Assembly: GCA_918797485.1 (NCBI GenBank)
Contig: CAKKNE010000006.1
Location: 2,914,001 to 2,978,000 of the forward strand
Direction of reading: 5' to 3'
Origin: Pelagomonas calceolata
Taxonomy: Eukaryota > Sar > Pelagophyceae > Pelagomonadales > Pelagomonadaceae
Length of the DNA: 64,000 bases
Each line of letters starts with the position of its first letter. Position 1 is the stretch's first letter. The position numbers and the translations under genes are program-made. A model generated the notes under the pieces. The model saw only the letters and a list, made by a program, of their open reading frames with translations. It was not told the DNA's origin and ran no database searches. This document shows positions 8,986 to 17,285 of the stretch, in pieces.

Positions 8986-9690
8986 ATGATCCTGCGACAC
9001 GCCATAACGCTTGTAGCCTGCGCCCGCGTGGCGCAGGCCTTCCACAGCTCTACCCTTGCAACAATGCCGCGGCAAACCCCCCTGCTGCGCGCGAGCACCG
9101 CCGACGCCGCGACGGGCCTTGCGGACACGCAACTCGTCCTCAAGTTCGCGTGCTTCGGGTTTAAGGACCGGGACTGCTTGCTCACGCTTGGTAGTGGCGG
9201 CACGGCGACGTTCAGCGCGGGCATGGTCAGCGACGGGCCCGGCGAGTGGCGCGTCGTGGCGGGCGACCCCGAGGACGGGGAGAACCCGAGAGACGCGTAC
9301 CTCGAGTTCAGCCAGCCCGTGACGGAGGTCTACAGCGAGCTGTACAACGTGCCGAGCGGCGTCGTCTTCTGGCGGGGCCGCGTCGCGAACGAGGGCGGGC
9401 GGCTCGCGATCGTCGACGGTGTGGCCATCTCAGAGTCTTCAGATACCTCTCGGAAACTCGTGGCGAAGCTGACGGGCGGCGCGGGCTTCCAGAAGGAGGG
9501 CGACTTCACGGCGCGCGCGGTGGCGCCGGGCGACGACCCGGCGACGCTGCCCCAGCCGGTCTCGATCGAGTTGTACGACGACGGCGGCACGCCGCAGTCG
9601 TCGGGCGTCGACCCCGAGTTCGGGGAGCTCGGCAAGCGCAAGCGCAAGCGCAAGGCGGGCACGGCGCCGGAGAAGGGGTTCGGGGCCTAA
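8986..9690 (+). CDS. Plastid-targeted protein of unknown function
   Basis: A 234-residue protein from the ATG at 8986 (context CAACC-ATG). The N-terminus is a signal peptide followed at the cleavage region by AQAFHSS, a good match to the ASAFAP phenylalanine motif that directs stramenopile proteins through the plastid membranes. The mature part contains several beta-strand-like segments (VLKFACFGFKDRD, GGTATFSAGM, YLEFSQPVTEVYSEL, VVFWRGRVANEGGRLAIVDG), suggesting a small beta barrel, and ends in a Lys/Arg run. I do not recognise the family; location is inferred from the leader. Confidence 0.65.
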   Translation: MILRHAITLVACARVAQAFHSSTLATMPRQTPLLRASTADAATGLADTQLVLKFACFGFKDRDCLLTLGSGGTATFSAGMVSDGPGEWRVVAGDPEDGENPRDAYLEFSQPVTEVYSELYNVPSGVVFWRGRVANEGGRLAIVDGVAISESSDTSRKLVAKLTGGAGFQKEGDFTARAVAPGDDPATLPQPVSIELYDDGGTPQSSGVDPEFGELGKRKRKRKAGTAPEKGFGA

Positions 9691-9810
9691 TAGTAGCGCT
9701 CTGAACCTTGGCCCAGGCCCCAGTGGGGGATCCGCGAATCCCCGCGACGCCGTCGACGCGACAGTACTACGAAAGAATGTACGAAAGAATGCTATATACC
9801 CCCCCACTCC

Positions 9811-10671
9811 TCAATGCGCGTCAGCGATCGCCTTCTTGATCTCGCCGATGGCCTTGCCCGGGTTCAGGTGCTTCGGGCATGTTTTACTGCAGTTCATGAT
9901 CGTGTGGCACCGGTACAATTTAAAGGCGTCGTCCAAAGCTTCTAGTCTTTCTTGGCGCATGTCGTCGCGACTATCTTGGATCCATCTGTAAGCCTGCATC
10001 AAGACAGCGGGCCCAAGGTACGAATCGGCATTCCACCAATAAGAGGGACAGGAAGTCGAACAACAAGCACAAAGGATGCACTCGTACATCCCGTCAAGCT
10101 TCTTCCGATCGACTTGTGTTTGCAGATGTTCCTGCGTCAAGTCATGTTCACTCTTCGTCTGGAGCCAGGGCTTGATCGACCGATACTGGTCGTAGAAGTT
10201 CGTCATGTCCGGTACCAGGTCCTTGATGACGTACATGTGCGGTAGGGGGTTTATCGTCACTGGCTTGTCCGAGACCTTCTCCTCGCCGGGCGGCGTGATA
10301 TAACACAAGCAAGCGAGGGTGTTCGTCCCGTTGATGTTCATGGCGCAGGACCCGCAGATGCCCTCTCTACAGGACCTTCTGAAGGTTAGCCCTGGCTCTT
10401 GCTCCGCCTTAATCTTGATCAAAGCATCTAAGACCATGGGGCCGCACTCGTCGAGATCTACCGGATAGGTCGACGTGTAGGGCTTCTGGCCGGGAACCTC
10501 CGGGTCCCACCGATAAATCTTAAAGTAGCGGACGTTGTCGCCGGTGGACGCTTGCGTGCTGAGGGCGGCGCGCGTGGCGCTGACGGCCCAACCGGCGCCT
10601 GGCGCGCGACGCGCAGGCCCGGCGGCGCCGAGGGTGGCGCGGGCGGCGCGCTGGACTGAAACACGCAGCAT
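9811..10671 (-). CDS. SDHB: Succinate dehydrogenase iron-sulfur subunit (complex II)
   Basis: A 286-residue SDHB, the usual size. It passes electrons from the FAD of SDHA to ubiquinone in the mitochondrial inner membrane, linking the citrate cycle to respiration. Residues 1-40 are an Arg/Ala mitochondrial presequence. The 2Fe-2S ligands are C101, C106, C109 and C121 ([10 protein letters not shown] and LACLC). The 4Fe-4S motif [12 protein letters not shown] is at 198-209, and the 3Fe-4S ligands are C255, C261 and C265 ([12 protein letters not shown]). All are intact. No intron. It shares a 383-bp divergent promoter with the racemase-LYR gene, whose LYR domain belongs to a family that includes complex II and Fe-S assembly factors. 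Confidence 0.97.
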   Translation of the reverse strand: MLRVSVQRAARATLGAAGPARRAPGAGWAVSATRAALSTQASTGDNVRYFKIYRWDPEVPGQKPYTSTYPVDLDECGPMVLDALIKIKAEQEPGLTFRRSCREGICGSCAMNINGTNTLACLCYITPPGEEKVSDKPVTINPLPHMYVIKDLVPDMTNFYDQYRSIKPWLQTKSEHDLTQEHLQTQVDRKKLDGMYECILCACCSTSCPSYWWNADSYLGPAVLMQAYRWIQDSRDDMRQERLEALDDAFKLYRCHTIMNCSKTCPKHLNPGKAIGEIKKAIADAH

Positions 10672-11054
10672 GGTGCTAATTTTGTCGGTGCTCTGGAGCG
10701 GTGGGTTTCTTCGGCGTCGGGGCGCGGGGGCCGTGCGCAGACGTCCGAGAGACTGCTAGAAACGCGTGAACGCGCAGCGGTAATCAGCGGTATTCGGCGG
10801 CGGCCGCGCTGTAATATTTTGTTGTGGTGGAAGAATTGCGGAAGCACTCGATAATCCTTTAGCGTCAAGCATACTAGCTTTTCAGCCTCCTTGCTTTGTA
10901 CGTCGATTGCGCAGCCGAGAGAGAGACGCTGAAACACTGTGCAAGCAAGCGTATAACATCTACCATTCGGTGTGAGCGCTGCTACCAATTATTGAGAGCA
11001 GTGCTGGTCCCCGACGCGAGTTTGGCCTCCTTGCCTGCAGCGCTGCACAGCATA
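10672..11054. promoter_or_regulatory. Divergent promoter of SDHB and racemase-LYR gene, with CTAG motif at 10859-10877
   Basis: The 383-bp region between the two start codons contains TTAGCGTCAAGCATACTAG at 10859-10877, a weaker relative of the recurrent CTAG-bounded motif, about 180 bp from each ATG. A frame open from 10896 into the racemase gene has no ATG and is probably untranslated. Confidence 0.35.
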
Positions 11055-12266
11055 ATGAAGCGCCTCCTCGTAATAAACCCGAACACATCCAAGCTCTTCA
11101 CAAAACGCATCGCAGCGGTAGCGCGCCGAAGCACGGAACTCCAAGTCGAGACGGTAAATCCACGGAGCGGCCCTAGATCGATAGAGAGCGCCTACGACGA
11201 GCTCCTGAGCTGCGCGCCGACGCTCGAGACGTATTTGGAAGCGCGACGGCGCGGCCCCGTCGACGGCGTGGTGGTTGCCTGTTTTTCGGATCACGCCGCC
11301 GTCGAAGCGCTACGGGAGATCGCGGACGGTCCCGTCGTGGGTTTGCTGGATGCGGCGTGTGCGACCGCGTCACTGGTCGGCGACAGCTTCGGCATCGCCA
11401 CGACGTCGAAGTCCTGGGAGCCTCTGCTGCGGAAGGGCGTGGAGCGGCTCGGCTACGGCGAGCGATGCGTGGACATCCGCGCCATGGACCGGCCGGTGCT
11501 CGCTTTGGAGCACGAAAACGTGGAGCAAGCGCTCCTCGACACAACAACAGCGATCGCCAGCGACGTGGTTATTTTGGGTTGCGCGGGCTTTGGCTCGGAA
11601 GTAGCGAGACGGACGGCCGCGGCGACGGGCAGCTCGATCATAGAGCCCGTGGAGGCCGCCGTGCGCCTTTGTACCTCTTTGGCGCTCCAGGGCCTCGGGT
11701 CGGCGAAAGCGCGGCCGCTCGCGCAGGAGCTCGACGGCCTCCCGGAGATACTGGCCGAGGCGTACGCGCCCCGCGGCGATACCGTCGCCGTCGCGGCGCC
11801 GGCGGCACCGGCAGCGAACCGCGCCCTGGCCCTCTACCGCCGCGCGCTGCGCGCCGCGCGGCGATGCGTCCCGGGCCAGGCCGCAACCCAAGAGGCCTAC
11901 GCGCGGCAGAGCTTTCGCGCCAACGTAGGAGCTGACGCGCGGAGGGCTCCTGGCTTGCTCGCCGACGCCGAGGACCAAATCGCGTTCGGGGAGTCGCTGC
12001 TCCGGCGCCGAGAGGCAGAGGACTCCGCGCCGGTCGCGGCGATGGCGTCTACCGCGGCCGACCGCGTCTCCCCGGAGCCCGTCGCCTCGACGCCCGTCGC
12101 CCCGACGCCTGTCGCACCGGCGCCTCAGGAAGCACCTCGGGGAGCGCATCGGGAAGCGTCTCGGGAAGCGCCTCAGGAAGCGCCTCGGGAAGCGGACGAC
12201 CTCCTGGCCTACGGCGACTACCTCGACGGCGACGCGCTCGACCGACGACTTCGTGATAATTTGTAA
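11055..12266 (+). CDS. Asp/Glu/hydantoin racemase-like protein fused to a LYR-motif domain
   Basis: 403 residues from the ATG at 11055. Residues 1-240 match the Asp/Glu/hydantoin racemase superfamily: MKRLLVINPNTS start, one catalytic cysteine in VVACFSD (about C76), the second in ILGCAGFG (about C175), and a GIATTS strand between. Racemases of this type use two cysteines to exchange a proton at an alpha carbon. After an Ala/Pro linker, residues about 255-320 read LALYRRALRAARR and AYARQSFRAN, the pattern of a mitochondrial LYR protein (Leu-Tyr-Arg, then a conserved Phe). LYR proteins bind acyl carrier protein and help assemble Fe-S or respiratory complexes. A tail with four or more near-identical EAPREA/EAPQEA units follows. 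The frame is continuous; I see no splice pair that would separate the halves. Confidence 0.75.
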   Translation: MKRLLVINPNTSKLFTKRIAAVARRSTELQVETVNPRSGPRSIESAYDELLSCAPTLETYLEARRRGPVDGVVVACFSDHAAVEALREIADGPVVGLLDAACATASLVGDSFGIATTSKSWEPLLRKGVERLGYGERCVDIRAMDRPVLALEHENVEQALLDTTTAIASDVVILGCAGFGSEVARRTAAATGSSIIEPVEAAVRLCTSLALQGLGSAKARPLAQELDGLPEILAEAYAPRGDTVAVAAPAAPAANRALALYRRALRAARRCVPGQAATQEAYARQSFRANVGADARRAPGLLADAEDQIAFGESLLRRREAEDSAPVAAMASTAADRVSPEPVASTPVAPTPVAPAPQEAPRGAHREASREAPQEAPREADDLLAYGDYLDGDALDRRLRDNL

Positions 12267-12268
12267 TG

Positions 12269-13399
12269 TCAAAACTCCACCTTAAGGTTCGGGTTCCGCC
12301 GTTGCAGATCGCTCTTGAGCCGCTGTTGGCCAACCTGGCGCTCGTACTCCTCAGCCGCGACGCGGCGCTCGTCGGCCTCCGCCTCGGGCGTCAGCACTCG
12401 CTTCGACTTGGGGAACTGGACGGCGAGCCCGACGCCATCTCCAGTTAATGCCACAAACTCGGCCTCGAATTGGGACGCCACCGCCGCCACCGCTCGACAC
12501 GCGTCCTTCTTCAGGAACGCGCGGACCGCCTCGTGCGGCTCAGTCTTCGGAGAAAACGTTGTAGTCAGCTCCAAATCGTCTGCACCACACCCGGACGCGC
12601 AGTCCCGCAGCGTCGCCTTGCCCTTGAAGAGCGCACTGCCTTCCTCATCCTCGGCGACCCATTCGAGCTCGGCACACGAAAAGTCGAAGAGGAACTTGAC
12701 CTTGCGCTGGAACACCACAACTTGCGCGTCGCCCTTGACCCGCCTCAAATCCCAGAAGCGCACGTGCAGATCCGGGCCGACCCTCGTGGTCGCCTCCTTC
12801 AGCAGCTCCGCGAAGCGTTCCACGGCCCAGGCCGTCACGTCGCGCTCCTCCCACGTGTCCTTCTTGTTCCAGTCCGACTGCCTCAGGGGCGCGCCGCCGG
12901 CACTCCGCACGTCGGTCGTCGTCACCGCGACTTTTCTAGGCCTCTCTTCCGACAGGTCCACGACGGCGTTGTCGAGCTTCTGTGGCGGTCGTGCGCTGGA
13001 CTTCGTCGACGCCTTTTTGGGAGGCGGCGGCGGCAGGGCGCTCCGCATACTCTCGAGCCGGGCTCGGTAGCCCGAGAGCCCCTCGAGCGCGACGCAGCGG
13101 TCGCAGGCCGCGAGGCCCCTGGCGCAGGCCTTCGCCGCCTTTGATGCGGCTTTAGATGAAGGCCGCTGCTGGGCCATGGCTTGTAATGCTTCAGCTCGAA
13201 AACAATGAGCCGGGACGCAGTCGCCGTCCAGGTCGATGGCCAAATCGGCGTACTGCACGACGCCGCGCTTCATGTCGAGCGCCGCGAGCGCTGCACAGAG
13301 CTCCAGCGCTACTTCCAACTTCTTGCGGTCCTTGTTGCCGCCGGAGTCGGCCTCGAGGGCTTGGAGCTTGTCCTTGAGCTGTTCGATTGTGTCGGCCAT
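12269..13399 (-). CDS. TPR protein with Aha1 N-terminal-like domain (HSP90 co-chaperone-like)
   Basis: 376 residues from the ATG at 13399 (an ATG at 13462 would add 21). The N-terminal 120 residues are helical and TPR-like (LEVALELCAALAALDMK, ADLAIDLDGDCVPAHCFRAEAL). After a Pro/Lys linker, residues about 195-325 show the Aha1 N-domain pattern: NKKDTWEERDVTAWAVERF, then a VVFQRKVKFLFDFSCAELEW strand and a DDLELTTTFSP segment. Aha1 binds the HSP90 middle domain and stimulates its ATPase; TPRs of this class also bind HSP90, so an HSP90 co-chaperone role is likely. The C-terminal START-like domain of Aha1 is absent. It is convergent with the racemase-LYR gene, with 2 bp between the stop codons. 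Confidence 0.75.
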   Translation of the reverse strand: MADTIEQLKDKLQALEADSGGNKDRKKLEVALELCAALAALDMKRGVVQYADLAIDLDGDCVPAHCFRAEALQAMAQQRPSSKAASKAAKACARGLAACDRCVALEGLSGYRARLESMRSALPPPPPKKASTKSSARPPQKLDNAVVDLSEERPRKVAVTTTDVRSAGGAPLRQSDWNKKDTWEERDVTAWAVERFAELLKEATTRVGPDLHVRFWDLRRVKGDAQVVVFQRKVKFLFDFSCAELEWVAEDEEGSALFKGKATLRDCASGCGADDLELTTTFSPKTEPHEAVRAFLKKDACRAVAAVASQFEAEFVALTGDGVGLAVQFPKSKRVLTPEAEADERRVAAEEYERQVGQQRLKSDLQRRNPNLKVEF

Positions 13400-13525
13400 G
13401 GTTTTGCAGCACGCGTCGAAGGCGTGCGCGTGCGATGGAAATGCGCAGTCCTGCTCGTCCACGAGCTTCGAGGCCCGCTACAGATCGAGCTAGGCAGCTT
13501 GTTTTCGATGCGAGCTCGCGCAGCT

Positions 13526-13546
13526 AACGGCACATACATACTAGCA
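13526..13546 (-). promoter_or_regulatory. Recurrent CTAG-bounded promoter motif
   Basis: CTAACGGCACATACATACTA plus G lies in the short divergent region between the TPR-Aha1 gene and the oxygenase gene, about 76 bp before the ATG at 13622. It resembles most the copy at 18232. Confidence 0.4.
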
Positions 13547-13621
13547 TTTTCACACAAGCACAAAACGAGGCTCTGAGCGCCAGGGGCAGCCGAGGGCAGC
13601 CGCAAGTATGCGCTGACACCC

Positions 13622-14680
13622 ATGACCATGCACCCGGCAGCGGTGCGCAGCATTTCGAGCACAGCGCTGCTCGTCCTGCTGAGTCTGAGTGGCTGGAAGC
13701 GGAGCAAGCAGCCCCCGCCGAGCGCACGGAACGCGACGCTCACTCCGGAGGAACGCTACGTGCCGCTGCGACGAGAACCGAAATTGTTCGAATCGTTGCT
13801 GCGCGACGAATGGCTCACGTCGGAGGCGCGCGCCGTCGCTGCAGCCGCGTGGGAGGGCTACCTCCATGACGCGGTGGTACGAGAGTCTTCTGGGGTCTAT
13901 TCCTTCGAGTTGTTCTCAAAAGCTTTCTGCGAGACGTTTTTACGGGAGGTAGATAACTATGACGCGTCGGGTTTACCAGTGAGACGGCCAAATTCCATGA
14001 ACAACTATGGGTTAATAGTAAATGAGATCGGGATGAGGGATGCCATCACACAGTTACAGCAGGAGATCCTGTGGCCCGTGGCGCGTTTGCTCTTCCCGCT
14101 CCAGTCGACACGCTTCGACGCGCATCACTCTTTTATAGTACGGTACAAGGAAGACGAAGATCCTGGTTTGGATATGCACACCGACGACAGCGACGTCACA
14201 TTTAATGTGTGTCTCAATAGCAACTTCACCGGGGCTGGACTAACGTTCTGCGGCGACGCCGGTACCTCGCGACATAGAAAGCTCGCCTTCCGCTACCGCC
14301 ACGAGATGGGCCGCGTCGTCGTGCACCTCGGTACGAAGCGCCACGGCGCCGACGACATCGAGAGCGGCGAGCGGCGCAACTTGATCATCTGGAACCACAA
14401 CCACCGCTGGCGCGCGTCGCGGACCTATCGACGACTCCGCGAGAGATACGCCACCGAGGCGGGCGAGCCGGATACGGAGTGCGTCTCCTACACGCACGAT
14501 CGCGACTACGGCGCGTTCAAACCGCATACGGATAGAACGCGCGAACACGCGAACAGGCCGTGGTGTCCGCCCGAACAGGCGTGCTACGACACGATGGGCG
14601 AACGCCTCTTGGAGGACGAGTACTCCTATTACGGCGGACGCCCGAGGAGGCGTTCCCAAGGCATGTGCCCGGCCACGTAA
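13622..14680 (+). CDS. 2-oxoglutarate/Fe(II)-dependent dioxygenase (prolyl/lysyl-hydroxylase-like)
   Basis: A 352-residue protein. A hydrophobic stretch (STALLVLLSLSGW, residues 13-25) near the N-terminus is a signal anchor, so it probably works in the endomembrane lumen. The double-stranded beta-helix core shows the iron ligands H186 and D188 in MHTDDSD and the distal H241 in TKRHGADD, with the 2-oxoglutarate-binding Arg in GERRNLIIWN about ten residues later. FNVCLNSNFTGAGLTFCG is the usual strand between. Several Cys in the C-terminal 60 residues (ECVS, WCPPEQACY) fit a secreted fold. This is the procollagen-lysine/prolyl hydroxylase and OGFOD class; the substrate is unknown. Confidence 0.85.
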   Translation: MTMHPAAVRSISSTALLVLLSLSGWKRSKQPPPSARNATLTPEERYVPLRREPKLFESLLRDEWLTSEARAVAAAAWEGYLHDAVVRESSGVYSFELFSKAFCETFLREVDNYDASGLPVRRPNSMNNYGLIVNEIGMRDAITQLQQEILWPVARLLFPLQSTRFDAHHSFIVRYKEDEDPGLDMHTDDSDVTFNVCLNSNFTGAGLTFCGDAGTSRHRKLAFRYRHEMGRVVVHLGTKRHGADDIESGERRNLIIWNHNHRWRASRTYRRLRERYATEAGEPDTECVSYTHDRDYGAFKPHTDRTREHANRPWCPPEQACYDTMGERLLEDEYSYYGGRPRRRSQGMCPAT

Positions 14681-14699
14681 TGTATGTGATAACAATGTA

Positions 14700-16097
14700 C
14701 TAGGACTTAGCCGCCTGCTGCTGCTGGGCCTTCTTCTGCCGCGCTCTGGCTTGCGACCGCTGCGTGTCGTCGCGCGACGCCCTCACGAGGTCGCAGTCCC
14801 AGGGTAAAGAACGGTCACCAGCAGCTAAAGGCGGCGCCCCCTCCCAGAAGAAGTCGTCGTCGAGCGCGTCCTTGGCCGTGACGCGTTTTTTCGGCGAGAG
14901 AGCCAGTAACCGGTCAAGTAGTTTCGCGCCGGCCTCGGACCTCTCCGCAAACGCCTCCAGGACGCGGCGCCGGCGCGGCACCGACGCGGCCACCGGATAC
15001 GGCTCGGTCGTGACCTTGTCCTCCACGCCTCGCACCCCACACGCCTCGCGCCAATGTTTACACACTTTTCGGGCCTCGGGCCAGTCTACTTCCCGAGGCG
15101 TGCCGCACAACGCGTACAACTTCTGCAGGTAATCCCCTTCGTCTCGGCCCGTGATCACGATCTCCCGCTTCAACAACTCCGCAAAGATAGCGCCCACAGA
15201 CCACACGTCGATCGGCGGCCCGTAGTGCCGACAACCTAGCAATAACTCCGGAGGGCGGTAGTTCAGAGTGACCACAGGCAAAGTATAGGCGTGGCCGGGC
15301 TTGTACGACCTTGCTAATCCAAAGTCGCAGATCTTGACGTCGCCCTTCCGCGTGATGAGGCAGTTCGACGGCTTCAAATCTCTATGCATGACCTGGTTCG
15401 CGTGCATGTAGTGCACGCCCTCCAAGATCTGCTGGACGATGGACTTTTGTCTTGGTTCGTCTATCGTTCTCACCACTGGCGACTGGATGACGATCTCCAG
15501 GTCGAGCTCCGCGTACTCGAAGACCATAAAAACAGGGCTTTTATATGAACTTGATGGCGAGTACACTTCATGAAGCCGTATGAGATTCGCATGTCTGAGT
15601 TGGAGCAGGATCTTGTGCTCTCTAAGAGTAGTAATCGGAAAGCCCCAGTCGTCGTCGCGCTGGATGAATTTTTTTAGGGCCACGGTCGTGCCCTGGGTAC
15701 GTCGCCGCGCGTCGTCGGGCCGCGCGCGGTAGACTTCTCCATAAGTACCTTTCCCGACACACACGAGGTCGGTCCAGGGTAATTCCGGCCGGTCGCGCCG
15801 GTCGGCCGAAGGGGGCGTGCGCTGGCGCTTTTTTGAGGATAGGATTTCGGCGGGCGACTTCTGCGCGGTGCCTGGGCTGCGCCCGCGCAGGCCGGCGCCG
15901 GCGAGGGCCGGTGACTTGCCCGGGCGCAGGCCGGCGAGTGCGGGGCTCGTTTTTGTTATAGGTGGCGACCGGCCCGGCGCGGCGCCCGCGGCGGGCGACC
16001 GTCTGGCGGGCGCGACGGCCGTCGCTTGGGCGGCGGCACCCGGCGGCGCGTCGGTGCGCGAGCGCTTGGCTGCGGGCGATGCGGATGGAGATGACAT
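14700..16097 (-). CDS. Cyclin-dependent protein kinase (transcriptional CDK-like)
   Basis: 465 residues from the ATG at 16097; the frame continues to 16139 only by a GTG. A disordered Pro/Ala N-terminus (about 130 residues, several SP sites) precedes a complete kinase domain: glycine loop GKGTYGEVYRA, VALKKF lysine, the cyclin-binding helix as FPITTLREHKIL (compare PITALRE of CDK9-type kinases), catalytic HRDLKPSN, DFGLAR, and the T-loop YTLPVVTLNYRPPELLLG with the activating Thr position. The C-terminus is Gln/Lys-rich. It is most like CDK9/CDK12/CDK10 enzymes that phosphorylate RNA polymerase II or splicing factors; the exact orthologue is not decided. It shares a 183-bp divergent promoter with the small ORF at 16281. 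Confidence 0.9.
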   Translation of the reverse strand: MSSPSASPAAKRSRTDAPPGAAAQATAVAPARRSPAAGAAPGRSPPITKTSPALAGLRPGKSPALAGAGLRGRSPGTAQKSPAEILSSKKRQRTPPSADRRDRPELPWTDLVCVGKGTYGEVYRARPDDARRRTQGTTVALKKFIQRDDDWGFPITTLREHKILLQLRHANLIRLHEVYSPSSSYKSPVFMVFEYAELDLEIVIQSPVVRTIDEPRQKSIVQQILEGVHYMHANQVMHRDLKPSNCLITRKGDVKICDFGLARSYKPGHAYTLPVVTLNYRPPELLLGCRHYGPPIDVWSVGAIFAELLKREIVITGRDEGDYLQKLYALCGTPREVDWPEARKVCKHWREACGVRGVEDKVTTEPYPVAASVPRRRRVLEAFAERSEAGAKLLDRLLALSPKKRVTAKDALDDDFFWEGAPPLAAGDRSLPWDCDLVRASRDDTQRSQARARQKKAQQQQAAKS

Positions 16098-16197
16098 GGC
16101 GCTGCGCGGTTCCAAAAGCACGTCTCTCTCGCGTTCCACCCTTACGTCTCCACCGCTGCGTCGCCCAAAGCCGCCGCAAGCAAAGGAGAGTGCCTCG

Positions 16198-16218
16198 CTA
16201 GTGTCTTACGGCCGCTAG
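16198..16218 (+). promoter_or_regulatory. Recurrent CTAG-bounded promoter motif (best copy)
   Basis: A near-perfect 21-bp copy with core GTCTTACGGCCGCTAG, centred in the divergent promoter between the CDK gene (101 bp away) and the 39-aa ORF (63 bp away). Confidence 0.55.
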
Positions 16219-16280
16219 CACCAGTTTTTGCGTGGTGGCCAAGTACGGTGCTTAACGAAGCCGAGGCATTGCAAGGATCA

Positions 16281-16400
16281 ATGTCAACACCAGCATTCCT
16301 CGCGGCAGCAGTGGTTCTGGGCCTGGCCGGCGCCTTTGCCCTCATCAAGCACCGCAGCAAGAAGACGATCCCAAGGCTGCCGGACGCGAAGCTCGATTAA
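16281..16400 (+). CDS. 39-residue single-TM small ORF overlapping the next gene (TAATG)
   Basis: ATG at 16281 opens a 39-codon frame: residues 4-22 (PAFLAAAVVLGLAGAFALI) form a clear membrane helix followed by a basic KHRSKK stop-transfer segment and a short soluble tail. Its stop TAA overlaps the ATG of the hydrolase at 16400 (TAATG). It could be a translated upstream ORF controlling the hydrolase, or a true membrane microprotein on a dicistronic mRNA. The clean membrane topology argues against a chance ORF. It is too short for family recognition. Confidence 0.45.
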   Translation: MSTPAFLAAAVVLGLAGAFALIKHRSKKTIPRLPDAKLD

Positions 16401-17272
16401 TGCTCCGCTGGCTCGTCGTCGCCATGGCCGCAAATGCCCAGCAGTGCGACGAGCTCCCGTACGAGGTCGCCACCTACGCGTTCACGATCCCCGCCCGCGA
16501 CGGCCACGCCATCGACGCGCGGGTCTACGCGCCGGCGACGAACTGGACAGTCCTGCAGCAAGCCCCGGGGCCGCATGACGCGCACGACGCGTTCGCCGGC
16601 GTCGTCTACGCCCACGGCGGCTGCTTCTCGGAAGGCACTTGTGAGTCCTTCGAGGAGCTGGGCCGCGGCTTCGCACGGCGGGGCCTGATGGTGCTGGACA
16701 CATCGTTTCGGCAAGGCGCCGGGAACCCGCACCCGGGGGCTTTACGTGATCTGGGCGACGTCGCGGCGTGGGCTCACGAGGCGTTTCCAGACCTCGCCTG
16801 GGGCGTCGCGGGCTCGTCCTCCGGTGGTTACATGGCCCTGGCCCTGGCCGCGGACCCGTTTCACTGGGGCTGCGCGATGGATTTTTCATTTACGCTGGCC
16901 CTGTGTCCGGTCGCGGACCCCCTGGCGCGCGCGAATTATCTCCGTGCTGTGATTAATGGTACCTCGGAGATCGAGCCGCGGCACGAACCCGAGCGCGCAC
17001 GACAGATCCTCGCGAGCCAGCTCTCGTATTTCCCGGGCGGCGACGACCAAATGTGGGAGGCTGCGGGTCTCGTCAACGAATTTGCCATGGGTATGGTGTT
17101 CATCGTCGCCGGGGCGCAGGACAAGAACGTCCCCCTGCACGTGCTCTCGAAGGTGATTCCCCGGGCGAACCGCACGCTCGTCCTCGGCCGGGCCGGCCAC
17201 GAGGTCCAGGCCGTGCTCAAAGATCAGGACTACGACGAGATTATCCCGTGGCTCCGCGAGGCTGTAAAATAA
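16400..17272 (+). CDS. Secreted/endomembrane alpha/beta-hydrolase
   Basis: A 290-residue protein beginning MLRWLVVAMAANAQQC, a signal peptide. The alpha/beta-hydrolase signature is complete: oxyanion-hole YAHGG (about residue 73), nucleophile elbow GSSSGG (about 139-144), an acid in AQDKNVPL and a C-terminal His in RAGHEVQ. Proportions match prolyl-oligopeptidase/dienelactone-hydrolase relatives, but no substrate-specific feature was recognised. Its ATG overlaps the stop of the 39-codon ORF. An ordinary intron could bypass that ORF, but none is visible. Confidence 0.75.
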   Translation: MLRWLVVAMAANAQQCDELPYEVATYAFTIPARDGHAIDARVYAPATNWTVLQQAPGPHDAHDAFAGVVYAHGGCFSEGTCESFEELGRGFARRGLMVLDTSFRQGAGNPHPGALRDLGDVAAWAHEAFPDLAWGVAGSSSGGYMALALAADPFHWGCAMDFSFTLALCPVADPLARANYLRAVINGTSEIEPRHEPERARQILASQLSYFPGGDDQMWEAAGLVNEFAMGMVFIVAGAQDKNVPLHVLSKVIPRANRTLVLGRAGHEVQAVLKDQDYDEIIPWLREAVK

Positions 17273-17285
17273 CATATCACAATAC

